Source: Flavobacteriales bacterium
GTDB taxonomy: Bacteria > Bacteroidota > Bacteroidia > Flavobacteriales_D > Crocinitomicaceae
Direction of reading: 5' to 3'
Length of the DNA: 38,671 nucleotides
Assembly (NCBI GenBank): GCA_947463385.1
Contig: CANHSL010000014.1
Coordinates: 1 to 38,671 of the forward strand
In this document: positions 8,313 to 15,707 of the stretch, one piece after another
Layout of the letters: each line of letters starts with the position of its first letter
Numbering within the stretch: the first letter of the stretch is position 1
The notes under the pieces: generated by a model
Database searches by the model: none
Told to the model about the DNA's origin: nothing
What the model saw: the letters and a program-made list of their open reading frames with translations, nothing else
Program-made: the position numbers and the translations under genes

Positions 8313-8320
8313 CAAATGTA
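8313..8320 (-). promoter_or_regulatory. Promoter -7 element for the radA operon
   Basis: On the minus strand the sequence reads TACATTTG, a full match to the Bacteroidota -7 consensus TAnnTTTG. It is followed by 4 bases and then the radA ATG. No good TTG lies at the expected -33 distance (TTC at 19 bp is the nearest), so the assignment rests on the -7 match and the position. Confidence 0.5.
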
Positions 8321-8412
8321 ATGGAAATGCAATAAATGGGAATATTTCGATGCCTTTGAAAAATTTTTTTTTACAAAGTGCAAAAAAATGTTTCGCGGTA
8401 TATCAAAAAAAT

Positions 8413-8420
8413 TAATTTTG
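8413..8420 (+). promoter_or_regulatory. Promoter -7 element for the acidic-tail protein gene
   Basis: TAATTTTG matches TAnnTTTG and lies 22 bp before the ATG at 8443. A TTTCG at 8391-8395 sits at a suitable distance for a weak -33 element. The 134-bp space between divergent radA and this gene is AT-rich and otherwise shows nothing. Confidence 0.45.
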
Positions 8421-8442
8421 CCCGTTGAATAACGCAAACACT

Positions 8443-8799
8443 ATGTCCAAAAGAAGGTCCATCATTAGTTACGATAAACTGACGCTTGATCAAAAAAAGC
8501 AAATCTTAAAAGATTTCCCTGACGGGTACATTAATCATTTGTCATCGCTTAAAACTCCAACAGGAGAGATTCTCGATGCGCTCATTTGGGAAACAGACGA
8601 GGTTATATACCTTGTTAAAATCAATAAAGTTGCTCCGAAAGCCAAGCCGGTAGTCGAAGACGACGAGGATGATTTTGAAGATGACTTTGACAAAGTACCA
8701 GACATCAATGACGACGACGACGTGGATAGCGACGACGATGGTGACGATGACTACGATAAGTCGGATGATGATAGCGGAGACGACGACGACGAGGCATAG
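8443..8799 (+). CDS. Small protein with extremely acidic Asp-rich tail, function unknown
   Basis: From ATG at 8443 the protein has 118 residues; a TTG-led frame 18 bp longer is less likely. The first 65 residues form a basic/hydrophobic mini-domain (MSKRRSIISYDKLTLDQKKQ; GEILDALIWETDEVIYLVK). The remaining 50 residues are almost all Asp, Glu, Ser and Gly, encoded by repetitive GAC/GAT codons. Short proteins of this form, with a conserved head and a variable acidic tail, occur next to unrelated genes in Bacteroidota; I know no function. Acidic tails often bind basic proteins or cations, but here that is conjecture. It is 57 bp upstream of deoC, which has its own promoter-like element. Confidence 0.75.
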   Translation: MSKRRSIISYDKLTLDQKKQILKDFPDGYINHLSSLKTPTGEILDALIWETDEVIYLVKINKVAPKAKPVVEDDEDDFEDDFDKVPDINDDDDVDSDDDGDDDYDKSDDDSGDDDDEA

Positions 8800-8827
8800 T
8801 AAACAGAACTTTTTCAATTTGTTTGCG

Positions 8828-8835
8828 TAACTTTG
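8828..8835 (+). promoter_or_regulatory. Promoter -7 element for the deoC operon
   Basis: TAACTTTG matches TAnnTTTG and ends 21 bp before the GTG start of deoC. No TTG is found at the normal -33 spacing; the nearest (8819-8821) is too close. Confidence is moderate because the motif lies in the only intergenic space before deoC. Confidence 0.45.
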
Positions 8836-8856
8836 AATTAATCACAAAATTGCGCA

Positions 8857-9768
8857 GTGAAAAAAACCTACAATCCATCCCTTGTGCTCTCAAATACACG
8901 CGTTGACAAAGTTGGCGTAGAAGAGCGTGTTGCACGATTTCAAACAAGAAGCATAAAAAACGAAGCGAAACGACAAGGGCTTCATATGGTGCTCAACATG
9001 ATTGATCTAACCACCCTAGAAGGAAAAGATACACCTGGGAAAGTGCAGCAAATGTGTTACAAGGCACAACATTTACATGATTCCCTTCCGGGCCTCCCTA
9101 CTGTAGCCGCCGTTTGTGTATACCCATCGATGGTAGCTGTAGCCAGAAAAGCACTCGGAAATTCTACGGTAAAAATCGCATCCGTATCCACAGCCTTCCC
9201 TTCCGGACAATCAACACATGAGATAAAATTGGCCGATACCAAATTCGCTGTGGATCAAGGGGCAGATGAAATCGATATGGTTATTTCTCGCGGTAAATTT
9301 CTTGAAGGTGAATACAGTTTTGTGTTTGATGAAATTGCCGCAATTAAAGAGGCGTGTGGCAAGGCAAGACTTAAGGTTATATTAGAAACTGGAGAATTGT
9401 GCACGCTTGATCATGTCCGTATGGCCAGTGATATTGCCATTCATGCGGGAGCAGACTTCATTAAAACATCCACTGGGAAAATACAACCCGCCGCAACGAT
9501 GCAAGTTACCTATACCATGTTAATGGCCATAAAAGACTATTATGATCAAACAGGAATCATGATTGGAATGAAGCCTGCAGGTGGGATTTCTACGGCTAAA
9601 CTTGCGTTACACAACTTAGTAATGGTGAAAGAAGTGTTAGGGAATCAATGGCTGACCAACGAATGGTTCAGGTTTGGGGCCAGCAGCTTAGCAAACGATG
9701 TGCTGATGCAACTTATGAAAACCGAAAGTGGATTATACCAATCCCCAGATTATTTTTCAATCGACTAA
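8857..9768 (+). CDS. deoC: Deoxyribose-phosphate aldolase
   Basis: This is a 303-residue protein from a GTG start (KKTYNPSL). DeoC cleaves 2-deoxyribose 5-phosphate to glyceraldehyde 3-phosphate and acetaldehyde in deoxynucleoside breakdown. Class I aldolase residues are visible: Asp50 in MIDLTTLEG, the Schiff-base lysine Lys203 in DFIKTSTGK, and the second active-site lysine Lys239 in GMKPAGGI. It is longer than the compact E. coli enzyme, mainly at the N-terminus, like many Bacteroidota forms. The next gene, an aldehyde dehydrogenase, begins 3 bp after the stop. Acetaldehyde released by DeoC is therefore a natural candidate substrate for it. That metabolic link is inferred from gene order. 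Confidence 0.95.
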   Translation: MKKTYNPSLVLSNTRVDKVGVEERVARFQTRSIKNEAKRQGLHMVLNMIDLTTLEGKDTPGKVQQMCYKAQHLHDSLPGLPTVAAVCVYPSMVAVARKALGNSTVKIASVSTAFPSGQSTHEIKLADTKFAVDQGADEIDMVISRGKFLEGEYSFVFDEIAAIKEACGKARLKVILETGELCTLDHVRMASDIAIHAGADFIKTSTGKIQPAATMQVTYTMLMAIKDYYDQTGIMIGMKPAGGISTAKLALHNLVMVKEVLGNQWLTNEWFRFGASSLANDVLMQLMKTESGLYQSPDYFSID

Positions 9769-9771
9769 CTT

Positions 9772-11232
9772 ATGGCTAAAAAAAACACCCCTACTCCTTC
9801 AACCGAGTGGAATTATGCAGCGTCTCCAGAGAGCACATCGCATATCCGATTAGAAAAAAAATACCAGTTATTCATCAATAATGAATGGGTTACCCCCTCT
9901 TCAAAAAAATATTTTCCTACAATCAACCCAGCAACGGAAGACGTGCTGGCAGAAATTGCTTGGGCAAACGACGCCGACGTTGATAAAGCAGTTAAGGCGG
10001 CTAGAAAAGCTTATACGGATGTTTGGTCCAAAATGTCGGGGGCGGAACGCGGAAAATATATCTACCGCATTGCGCGTATGATGCAAGAACGGGCTCGTGA
10101 ATTTGCTGTGATTGAATCTTTGGACAGCGGGAAACCAATCCGTGAATCTCGTGACGTTGATGTGCCACTTGCCTGTAATCACTTCTTTTACTATGCGGGA
10201 TGGGCAGATAAACTCGAATATGCCGTGCCACACAAAAAACCAGAAGCCCTTGGTGTAGCAGGACAAATTATCCCATGGAACTTTCCCTTGCTCATGGCTG
10301 CGTGGAAAATTGCACCGGCACTGGCTGCAGGAAATACCGTAGTTTTAAAACCTGCGGAAACCACCTCACTCACAGCGCTAAAATTAGCTGAGATCATTAA
10401 AGATTCTGGACTTCCTGCGGGAGTAGTGAATATTGTTACCGGATACGGTGATACAGGCGCTGCCATAGTTAATCACCCCGATATTGATAAAATTGCGTTT
10501 ACGGGATCAACCAACGTAGGGAAAATAATTCAGCGAGCTGTGGCGGGTACACATAAGAAAACAACCCTTGAATTGGGTGGCAAATCTGCTAATATCATCT
10601 TCGATGACGCCCCGATTGACCAAGCCGTGGAAGGTATAATTAATGGAATCTTTTTTAATCAAGGACATGTATGCTGCGCGGGTTCGCGATTATTTGTGCA
10701 AGAAAACATAGCGGATCTTGTGATTCGAAAATTAAAAACTCGAATGGAAAGCCTGTATGTGGGAGATCCACTTGATAAAAACACAGACATTGGCGCGATA
10801 AACTCCAAAGAACAATTGGATACCATTAACAAGTACATTAAAATTGGTAAGGCGGAAGGCGCAGAAATTTATCAAAGTGATTGTTCCATTCCAAGCAAAG
10901 GCTTCTTTTGTAAACCCACCTTATTTACGGGTGTTTCGCAATCTCATGTTATTACCCAAGAAGAAATTTTCGGGCCGGTATTAACCATTCAAACCTTTAG
11001 AACCATTGACGAAGTAATCCAAAAAGCGAACAACACCCCTTATGGCTTAGCCGCTGGGGTGTGGACAGATAAAGGTTCTAGAATCTTTAATCTGACAACA
11101 AAACTCCGTGCCGGGGTGGTTTGGGCAAATACCTACAATAAGTTTGATCCGGTTTCACCGTTTGGAGGATACAAAGAAAGTGGATTTGGAAGAGAAGGTG
11201 GAGTGCATGGATTGAGTGCATATTTGAAATGA
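9772..11232 (+). CDS. Aldehyde dehydrogenase, ALDH16-like catalytic subunit
   Basis: This 486-residue NAD(P)-dependent aldehyde dehydrogenase is complete. It has the catalytic Asn170 in IIPWNFPL, the coenzyme loop FTGSTNVGK (243-251), the general base Glu267 in LELGGKS, and the nucleophile Cys301 in NQGHVCCAGSR. The stretch IFDDAPIDQAVEGI together with FFNQGHVCCAGSR recalls ALDH16 enzymes, in which a catalytic domain is followed in the same chain by a second, truncated domain. Here the second domain is encoded separately by the next gene, 51 bp on. Coupling to deoC suggests that it oxidises acetaldehyde or a related aldehyde to the acid. The ALDH family is certain; the ALDH16 placement is from recollected motifs. 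Confidence 0.9.
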   Translation: MAKKNTPTPSTEWNYAASPESTSHIRLEKKYQLFINNEWVTPSSKKYFPTINPATEDVLAEIAWANDADVDKAVKAARKAYTDVWSKMSGAERGKYIYRIARMMQERAREFAVIESLDSGKPIRESRDVDVPLACNHFFYYAGWADKLEYAVPHKKPEALGVAGQIIPWNFPLLMAAWKIAPALAAGNTVVLKPAETTSLTALKLAEIIKDSGLPAGVVNIVTGYGDTGAAIVNHPDIDKIAFTGSTNVGKIIQRAVAGTHKKTTLELGGKSANIIFDDAPIDQAVEGIINGIFFNQGHVCCAGSRLFVQENIADLVIRKLKTRMESLYVGDPLDKNTDIGAINSKEQLDTINKYIKIGKAEGAEIYQSDCSIPSKGFFCKPTLFTGVSQSHVITQEEIFGPVLTIQTFRTIDEVIQKANNTPYGLAAGVWTDKGSRIFNLTTKLRAGVVWANTYNKFDPVSPFGGYKESGFGREGGVHGLSAYLK

Positions 11233-11283
11233 TAAATCATTGAAATTATTTTGACATAAAAATTGCGAAAAAGAAACTAAGTC

Positions 11284-12141
11284 ATGGAAATTTTGAAAAC
11301 ATATAAAATCTATATCGGAGGAGCCTTTCCACGGACAGAATCCGGAAGATATTATCCCCTCGTTGACGCCGCTGGGAACACCTTGGCCAATGTGTGCCTA
11401 TCTTCACGCAAAGACGTTAGAAATGCCGTGGTTGCTGCAAGAAAAGCCTTTGGGAGTTGGTCTGAAAAAACAGCCTTTAACCGTGGACAAATCTTATATC
11501 GAATTGCAGAAATGCTTGAAGGACGCAAAGCCCAGTTTATTGAGGAATTGATTAAACAAGGGTCAAGCAAAGCGAATGCGGCGCGTGAGGTGCAGGAATC
11601 CATTGATTGCCTTGTGTATTACGCGGGATGGGCCGATAAATACCAGCAAATTGCTAGCAGTGTTAATCCTGTGAGTTCTTCACACTTCAATTTCTCCGCA
11701 TTAGAACCCATGGGAGTCATCGGAATTATTGCACCACAACAAACATCACTGATTGGCCTCGTGAACTTCATTGCTCCAGTTATTTGTGGCGGAAACACGG
11801 TGATTGTTGCTGCGTCTGAAGCACTTCCCTTGTGTGCGGTAACGTTTGCAGAAGTAATTCATTCATCGGATGTACCGGGTGGTGTAGTTAACATACTAAC
11901 GGGTAAGGTAGCAGAATTGGCACCGGCCTTGGCCGCACACATGGATGTGAATGCCTTGGTTACTGAATCCTTGGGGGAACTAGACAAACCGCTTGCCTTG
12001 GCTTGTGTAGAGAATTTAAAACGTCACATTACGTATAAGAACAGCACGGATCAAGGGCTGCAGCGCATTACAGATTTACAAGAAGTAAAGACGACTTGGC
12101 ACCCCATTGAAAGCATAGGTGGGGCAAGCAGCAGTTATTGA
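11284..12141 (+). CDS. Truncated, catalytically inactive aldehyde dehydrogenase-like partner
   Basis: This 285-residue protein aligns by eye with the first half of the preceding dehydrogenase (VAARKAFGSWSEKTAFNRGQ; YYAGWADKYQQI; CGGNTVIVAASEALPL; VVNILTGK). The counterpart of catalytic PWNFP reads APQQTS. The chain ends soon after the coenzyme-fold region, so the Glu base and the Cys nucleophile are both absent. It has a clean ATG start, normal codon use and no in-frame stops, so it looks like a maintained protein rather than a decaying gene. In ALDH16 proteins a similar non-catalytic half forms a C-terminal domain of the same chain. Here it is probably a separate subunit that packs on the full-length enzyme. 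Confidence 0.85.
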   Translation: MEILKTYKIYIGGAFPRTESGRYYPLVDAAGNTLANVCLSSRKDVRNAVVAARKAFGSWSEKTAFNRGQILYRIAEMLEGRKAQFIEELIKQGSSKANAAREVQESIDCLVYYAGWADKYQQIASSVNPVSSSHFNFSALEPMGVIGIIAPQQTSLIGLVNFIAPVICGGNTVIVAASEALPLCAVTFAEVIHSSDVPGGVVNILTGKVAELAPALAAHMDVNALVTESLGELDKPLALACVENLKRHITYKNSTDQGLQRITDLQEVKTTWHPIESIGGASSSY

Positions 12142-12146
12142 TTTCG

Positions 12147-12977
12147 TTAAGGAATCAAGTATGGATTGTCTTTAAGCCACTTCGCTAAGTCTTTTTTACT
12201 CAGAAAAACCTCAGGTGCCCCTGCAGCATATGGACCTACCTCATACGGTTGATACGTGAAGGTGATTCCTTTTCGAGTTATTGCAAACGTCTCAGGCAAA
12301 TCAAACGGCTGGTCACCGGTAGTGAACCACCAACCTTCATTTCCATTTTGTTCCAGGAACTTTCGTTTTGCGAAAGCTTTCAGCGAAGAACGATAATTAT
12401 TAACGAAGAGGTCTGCTAAGGTGATTTTTGTACCGGTTGTTAGATCTACGTTGAGTACTTGAAATCCGGGTTGACCATGGGCTGCCCCCATTGCATAAAA
12501 ATAAGAGGAAACCCCCATACTCATATACGTATTCGAAGAGTCAATCAGTGAACAGGAGAATTCATCCTGCATAAATTCCATATCGCCTTCTTCATTGCTC
12601 AAGGTTTTAATGTCCGCCACGAATTTTTTCAAGGTCGTTACATTTCCAACCTTCCCAGTGATTTCTTTACAAATCAAGCCATTAATTTTCTGTGCAACTG
12701 CCGCATCGGTTAAGGAAACACGTATGCCCGCAAGTTCCCGTGTATTACACCATCCTTCATCAAGCTCCATATCTTCCGGTACTACTAAGTCACAATTTTT
12801 ATCAGCCAACTTAAAAGGAAAGAGTTTTAAGCCAGAAGGAATTGTTACTGGTTGATCAAGAGCCGCAGTATCTTTGACGGGAGATTTCGGAGCAAGGGTA
12901 TCAGAAGTCTTTGTTTCATCGGTGTTACAAGCAGTGAAAAACAAACTGACAACCGATAAAAAGAGGAGATTTCGCAT
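12147..12977 (-). CDS. DUF3298-type lipoprotein
   Basis: The protein has 276 residues. The lipoprotein signal is MRNLLFLSVVSLFFTACN, with lipobox FTAC and Cys17 as the predicted lipid site. A Ser/Thr/Pro/Lys linker follows, then a mixed domain. The C-terminal part, at about residues 165-270, has the DUF3298/RsiV-like landmarks: GAAHGQPGFQVLNVDLTTGT, KITLADLFVNNYRSSLKAFA and YEVGPYAAGAPEVFLSKKDL. It is expected to be anchored in an envelope membrane facing the periplasm. Some DUF3298 proteins bind lysozyme or peptidoglycan fragments, but that is not shown here. Its stop codon lies 5 bp from that of the convergent ALDH-like gene. A TACCTTTG promoter element lies 18 bp before the start. Confidence 0.85.
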   Translation of the reverse strand: MRNLLFLSVVSLFFTACNTDETKTSDTLAPKSPVKDTAALDQPVTIPSGLKLFPFKLADKNCDLVVPEDMELDEGWCNTRELAGIRVSLTDAAVAQKINGLICKEITGKVGNVTTLKKFVADIKTLSNEEGDMEFMQDEFSCSLIDSSNTYMSMGVSSYFYAMGAAHGQPGFQVLNVDLTTGTKITLADLFVNNYRSSLKAFAKRKFLEQNGNEGWWFTTGDQPFDLPETFAITRKGITFTYQPYEVGPYAAGAPEVFLSKKDLAKWLKDNPYLIP

Positions 12978-12995
12978 AGAATAAGATTAGATAAT

Positions 12996-13003
12996 CAAAG
13001 GTA
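12996..13003 (-). promoter_or_regulatory. Promoter -7 element for the DUF3298 lipoprotein
   Basis: The minus strand reads TACCTTTG, a full TAnnTTTG match, ending 18 bp before the ATG at 12977. No TTG -33 box is found; only TTCG is present in the right area. Confidence 0.45.
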
Positions 13004-13020
13004 AATTAAAAAACGAATAT

Positions 13021-13815
13021 CTACGGATTCCCTTTTCTTTTTTTAGGTTTTATTGGTTCCTCTTGTTGCTCTGATTCAAGGGCATTTGGATCGTAGCTAT
13101 TTATAAAATCTTCATCGGCTCGTTTGGGAACCTTTGAGCTCACACCGAACTCTTGTCCAATTACTAGCCTTACGTAGCATCCTGATTTTTTACCATCGTT
13201 CGTAAATAAAATGTCGGGTTTCAAGCCATTGAAGAGGGCGAACGGAGACGTCAGTGCATTGCCACGGGAAACGACGCCATAGGACATTGTATCTCTTACC
13301 CAGAGTGCAGTTTCCGTGCCTAAACCTACAAATTCCCCGTTTTCATTACGATATCCCCCGGGAAGTAAATTGAATTCAAAATAGTTCTCACCGGTAGACG
13401 AATTCTTCCAACCATCCTTGCTGCGTAAGCGCTGACCAACTAATCCCATATTTGCCCAATTGTATACCCCTTCGTTGGTATAGATGTATAAATCGCTCCA
13501 ATCTCTGTTGTTCGCAACACGAGCTCCTTTCGGGGCTAAACCTCGGGGGTCGGCAATGGCAAACCAATTATAGATATGCCCATAAACCCTTCCCAAGGTG
13601 GTATCGTTTCGATAATCACAATAGGCGGGGATGGCATTGCTTAAGCATTCGATCCACTCTTCACGCGTTTTGGCATTACGAATCTCGTCACCGTTCCTGA
13701 AGGTGGTAACATCCAAATTTTTAATAGACCATGACAAGGTATCAATTTGGATAAAATCCCGTTGCGCGTGCATGGTTATACCCCACAAACACAGTAAAAA
13801 AAATAGGTGCTTCAT
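13021..13815 (-). CDS. Secreted FISUMP-domain protein
   Basis: The protein has 264 residues with a signal peptide (MKHLFFLLCLWGITMHAQ). The body, residues about 30-220, matches the Fibrobacter succinogenes major paralogous (FISUMP) domain: NLDVTTFRNGDEI, GHIYNWFAIADPRGLAPKGA, NRDWSDLYIY, FNLLPGGYRNENGEFVGLG, TALWV and a C-terminal Cys-Tyr-Val-Arg (SGCYVRLV). The fold is related to C-type lectin and sulfatase-modifying domains and is common in secreted Bacteroidota proteins of unknown role. The last 35 residues are charged (QQEEPIKPKKRKGNP). No type IX sorting domain is present. It ends 43 bp before the DUF3298 gene begins. An 8-bp repeat array lies upstream. Confidence 0.85.
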   Translation of the reverse strand: MKHLFFLLCLWGITMHAQRDFIQIDTLSWSIKNLDVTTFRNGDEIRNAKTREEWIECLSNAIPAYCDYRNDTTLGRVYGHIYNWFAIADPRGLAPKGARVANNRDWSDLYIYTNEGVYNWANMGLVGQRLRSKDGWKNSSTGENYFEFNLLPGGYRNENGEFVGLGTETALWVRDTMSYGVVSRGNALTSPFALFNGLKPDILFTNDGKKSGCYVRLVIGQEFGVSSKVPKRADEDFINSYDPNALESEQQEEPIKPKKRKGNP

Positions 13816-13858
13816 ACCGCTAGAATGAACAAGGCCAATTCGGTTACACCGTATGGAA

Positions 13859-13993
13859 TTAGGATATTAGGACATTAGGACTTTAGGAATTTAGGATATT
13901 AGGATATTAGGATATTAGGACTTTAGGATATTTGGACAGGTGTTAGGATATTAGGACATTAGGATATTTGGACAGGTGTTAGGACGTTTAGAC
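13859..13993. repeat. Tandem array of 8-bp TTAGGANN units
   Basis: Fifteen back-to-back units read TTAGGATA, TTAGGACA, TTAGGACT or TTAGGAAT. Two units read TTTGGACA, and each of these is followed by a 4-base GGTG spacer. A partial TTTAGAC closes the array. The block from TTAGGATA through TTTGGACAGGTG recurs, so there is higher-order duplication. A perfect palindrome, CTAAGCTTAG, lies just after it at 14006-14015. The array fills half of the 268-bp space between the divergent FISUMP gene and the next lipoprotein gene. It is non-coding, because 8-bp units break every frame. Its role is unknown; similar AGGA-rich arrays occur between genes in other Bacteroidota as far as I recall. Confidence 0.9.
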
Positions 13994-14057
13994 TTAAAAC
14001 TAAGGCTAAGCTTAGGGTTTGAGGGGTTCATTATTAAATACATTACAAAAAATAAAT

Positions 14058-14065
14058 TATCTTTA
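14058..14065 (+). promoter_or_regulatory. Possible promoter -7 element for the lipoprotein gene at 14084
   Basis: TATCTTTA differs from TAnnTTTG in one base and ends 18 bp before the ATG. No TTG was found at the usual -33 distance. Kept as a weak call because it is the best match in the intergenic space. Confidence 0.3.
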
Positions 14066-14083
14066 GCCTTTATCAAACATTAA

Positions 14084-14626
14084 ATGAAAACAAACAGAAT
14101 ACTCATAAAATCGGTGCTAATCCTTGGTGTTATCCTAACAAGTTGCAAGAACAACAAACGAACCGACACCTCAGAAACAAAGCCAGCAAAGAATCCGCAG
14201 GAAACTTCAAAATATCCTGAAGCTGTTGACCAAGCGTCTATGAGTATTCAATCTTACGATTCCTGCCAATATTGGAAAAAAAAGATGTACGGAAGACTCG
14301 CGAAAATCAAACGAATTTATAGCCAAACGGAATGGACCTCAAGCGAACATGAAGAAAGGTTCTTTAGAAATTTAATGGCTTCGCAGCAAGCCTTCGATGT
14401 ATATAAAAAAGCTCAAGCAGAATTGTATTTTCCAGCGGAGGAAGAAGAAGAAAACTGGGGGTCTGGAATTCCAGTTTGCCTCAATGAATTTTACCTAAAA
14501 TTATATAAACAACGGTATATCGACCTTGAGCCTTGGGGGTTAGGGTTAGAAGATGGGTTATGTCAATGCAGTACTAGATCGCCTGATGAAATCAATCGGA
14601 TAGAGCAGTTAAAAAAGAACCCATAG
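14084..14626 (+). CDS. Small lipoprotein of unknown function
   Basis: The protein has 180 residues. The signal MKTNRILIKSVLILGVILTS leads to Cys21 (lipobox LTSC), followed by a Lys/Thr/Glu-rich linker (residues 22-45). The mature part is helical (YWKKKMYGRLAKIKRIYS; FRNLMASQQAFDVYKKAQ), then acidic (AEEEEEN), and carries late Cys residues (PVCLNEF; LCQCSTRS) that might pair. The helix SQQAFDVYKKAQAEL loosely recalls the LprI/DUF1311 fold, but key conserved residues of that family are not convincingly present. I do not recognise the protein. It is a single gene 64 bp upstream of the lipid kinase. Confidence 0.7.
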   Translation: MKTNRILIKSVLILGVILTSCKNNKRTDTSETKPAKNPQETSKYPEAVDQASMSIQSYDSCQYWKKKMYGRLAKIKRIYSQTEWTSSEHEERFFRNLMASQQAFDVYKKAQAELYFPAEEEEENWGSGIPVCLNEFYLKLYKQRYIDLEPWGLGLEDGLCQCSTRSPDEINRIEQLKKNP

Positions 14627-14676
14627 CGCAATAGCTCTTTGCTCCTCAATCAACAACACGTATAAAAAGTTTAACC

Positions 14677-14684
14677 TACCTTTA
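14677..14684 (+). promoter_or_regulatory. Possible promoter -7 element for the lipid kinase gene
   Basis: TACCTTTA matches TAnnTTTG in all but the last base and ends 6 bp before the ATG at 14691. The geometry would give an almost leaderless transcript, as proposed for radA and menA. There is no convincing -33 element. Confidence 0.3.
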
Positions 14685-14690
14685 GTCCCC

Positions 14691-15575
14691 ATGAAGGTAC
14701 TCGCTATTATACACGGTGCTCGAAAAATACGCGCTACCCATAAACGGTTTTTAACTGCATGCCAGGTAGATCTAACCCTTGATTTCAGCATATCATATAC
14801 CACCCATAGCGGACATGCCACCGCCTTGGCCCGTGAGGCAAAAGGGAACGTTGATCTACTTATTGTTCACGGAGGAGACGGCTTAATAAATGAAGTCGTG
14901 AATGGACTTTGTGCCAATCCGGGGTCAAACCCAAAACTATTCCTCTTACCTGGCGGAACTGGAAATGATTTCATTAGAAATTTTAGTCAACGTAAGGGCT
15001 CTGAATACCTTCCCTTCGAACGTTTTAATCAGCCTGGACAAGTAATACGCATCCCCTATTGCAAAACCGAAAACACAAGGCGACATTTCATTAATATTTC
15101 TGATGTTGGCTTTGGCGGCCACGTAGTAAATGCACTAAACTTTTTCCGTAAAACCTTTGGTACGAATTCCGCTTATGTTCTTGCCGTACTGCGGACATTT
15201 GTTTCATATAAGGCCAGCAGCATGACGCTCAAATTTAATGAGACTCACATGGAACAACCCTTTTTTATGATTGCGGTATGTCACGGTTCCGTATTTGGTA
15301 AAGGTATGGTGATAGCCCCCGGCAAACAACCGAGCAATCCGTATTTTGAATTGGTTGTACTTGGTCGGGTGACCATCTGGGATTATCTAAAAAATTTATG
15401 GAAATTAAGAACAGGCAAGCGAATTAGTCATCCTGAAATCCATTATTACCAAACCACTTCTTTACAGATAATCTCCTCAGCTGGTAAAATTCTAGGAGAA
15501 ACGGACGGAGAAGCCCTTGACGGAAGGTTCATCGCATACGGATTCAGCAATGAATCGATAGAAGTATTGTGTTAA
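14691..15575 (+). CDS. Diacylglycerol kinase-like lipid kinase (YegS/BmrU family)
   Basis: This 294-residue protein has the DAGK catalytic fold. The nucleotide-binding loop HGGDGLINEVVNG (residues 60-72) contains the GGDG motif, PGGTGNDF (87-94) is the second phosphate-binding signature, and ETDGE near the C-terminus supplies the acidic residues of the lipid-binding domain. The opening MKVLAIIHGARKIR is a shorter first strand than usual (most relatives begin with a longer Asn-Pro-Gly segment). Enzymes of this family phosphorylate diacylglycerol, sphingoid bases or related lipids at the inner face of the membrane. The substrate here is not predictable. It stands alone between two spaces and is followed by an inverted repeat. 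Confidence 0.88.
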   Translation: MKVLAIIHGARKIRATHKRFLTACQVDLTLDFSISYTTHSGHATALAREAKGNVDLLIVHGGDGLINEVVNGLCANPGSNPKLFLLPGGTGNDFIRNFSQRKGSEYLPFERFNQPGQVIRIPYCKTENTRRHFINISDVGFGGHVVNALNFFRKTFGTNSAYVLAVLRTFVSYKASSMTLKFNETHMEQPFFMIAVCHGSVFGKGMVIAPGKQPSNPYFELVVLGRVTIWDYLKNLWKLRTGKRISHPEIHYYQTTSLQIISSAGKILGETDGEALDGRFIAYGFSNESIEVLC

Positions 15576-15650
15576 TATAAATCCAGGGTTTGCTTAATAA
15601 TCCCAGACAATATTGACTAACACGGCTTTGAGAAGTCTTTCTGCGATTTT

Positions 15651-15707
15651 ATCACAAACAAATAAAAAGAACTCATTTGCTTAATGAGTGCCTCTAAATT
15701 TTGTGAT
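15651..15707. repeat. Nested inverted repeat upstream of the O-acyltransferase cassette
   Basis: Outer arms ATCACAAA (15651-15658) and TTTGTGAT (15700-15707) are perfect reverse complements. Inside them is a second pair, ACTCATT (15671-15677) and AATGAGT (15683-15689), with a 5-base loop. The right outer arm overlaps the TTG of the predicted -33 box. It could be an operator pair or a structured 3' end of the lipid kinase transcript; there is no T-run, so a standard terminator is unlikely. Confidence 0.6.

Noticed and set aside
8309-8437. Upstream extension of radA (43 more residues)
   Set aside because: The family starts at the zinc finger (MAKTKSAFFCQSCG); the extra residues have no family resemblance and cover the promoter.
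8542-8947. Minus-strand ORFs rich in Val/Ile and Arg/His opposite the acidic gene
   Set aside because: Their composition is the mechanical result of GAC/GAT repeats read on the other strand; there is no start context or family signal.
11284-12141. Truncated aldehyde dehydrogenase as a decayed pseudogene
   Set aside because: The frame is open over 285 codons with a good start and ordinary codon use, and the loss of the catalytic half agrees with a known domain type, so I keep it as a gene.
13859-13993. CRISPR array or telomere-like end
   Set aside because: Units are 8 bp with no unique spacers and no cas genes are present. The TTAGG resemblance is superficial and the array sits between chromosomal genes.
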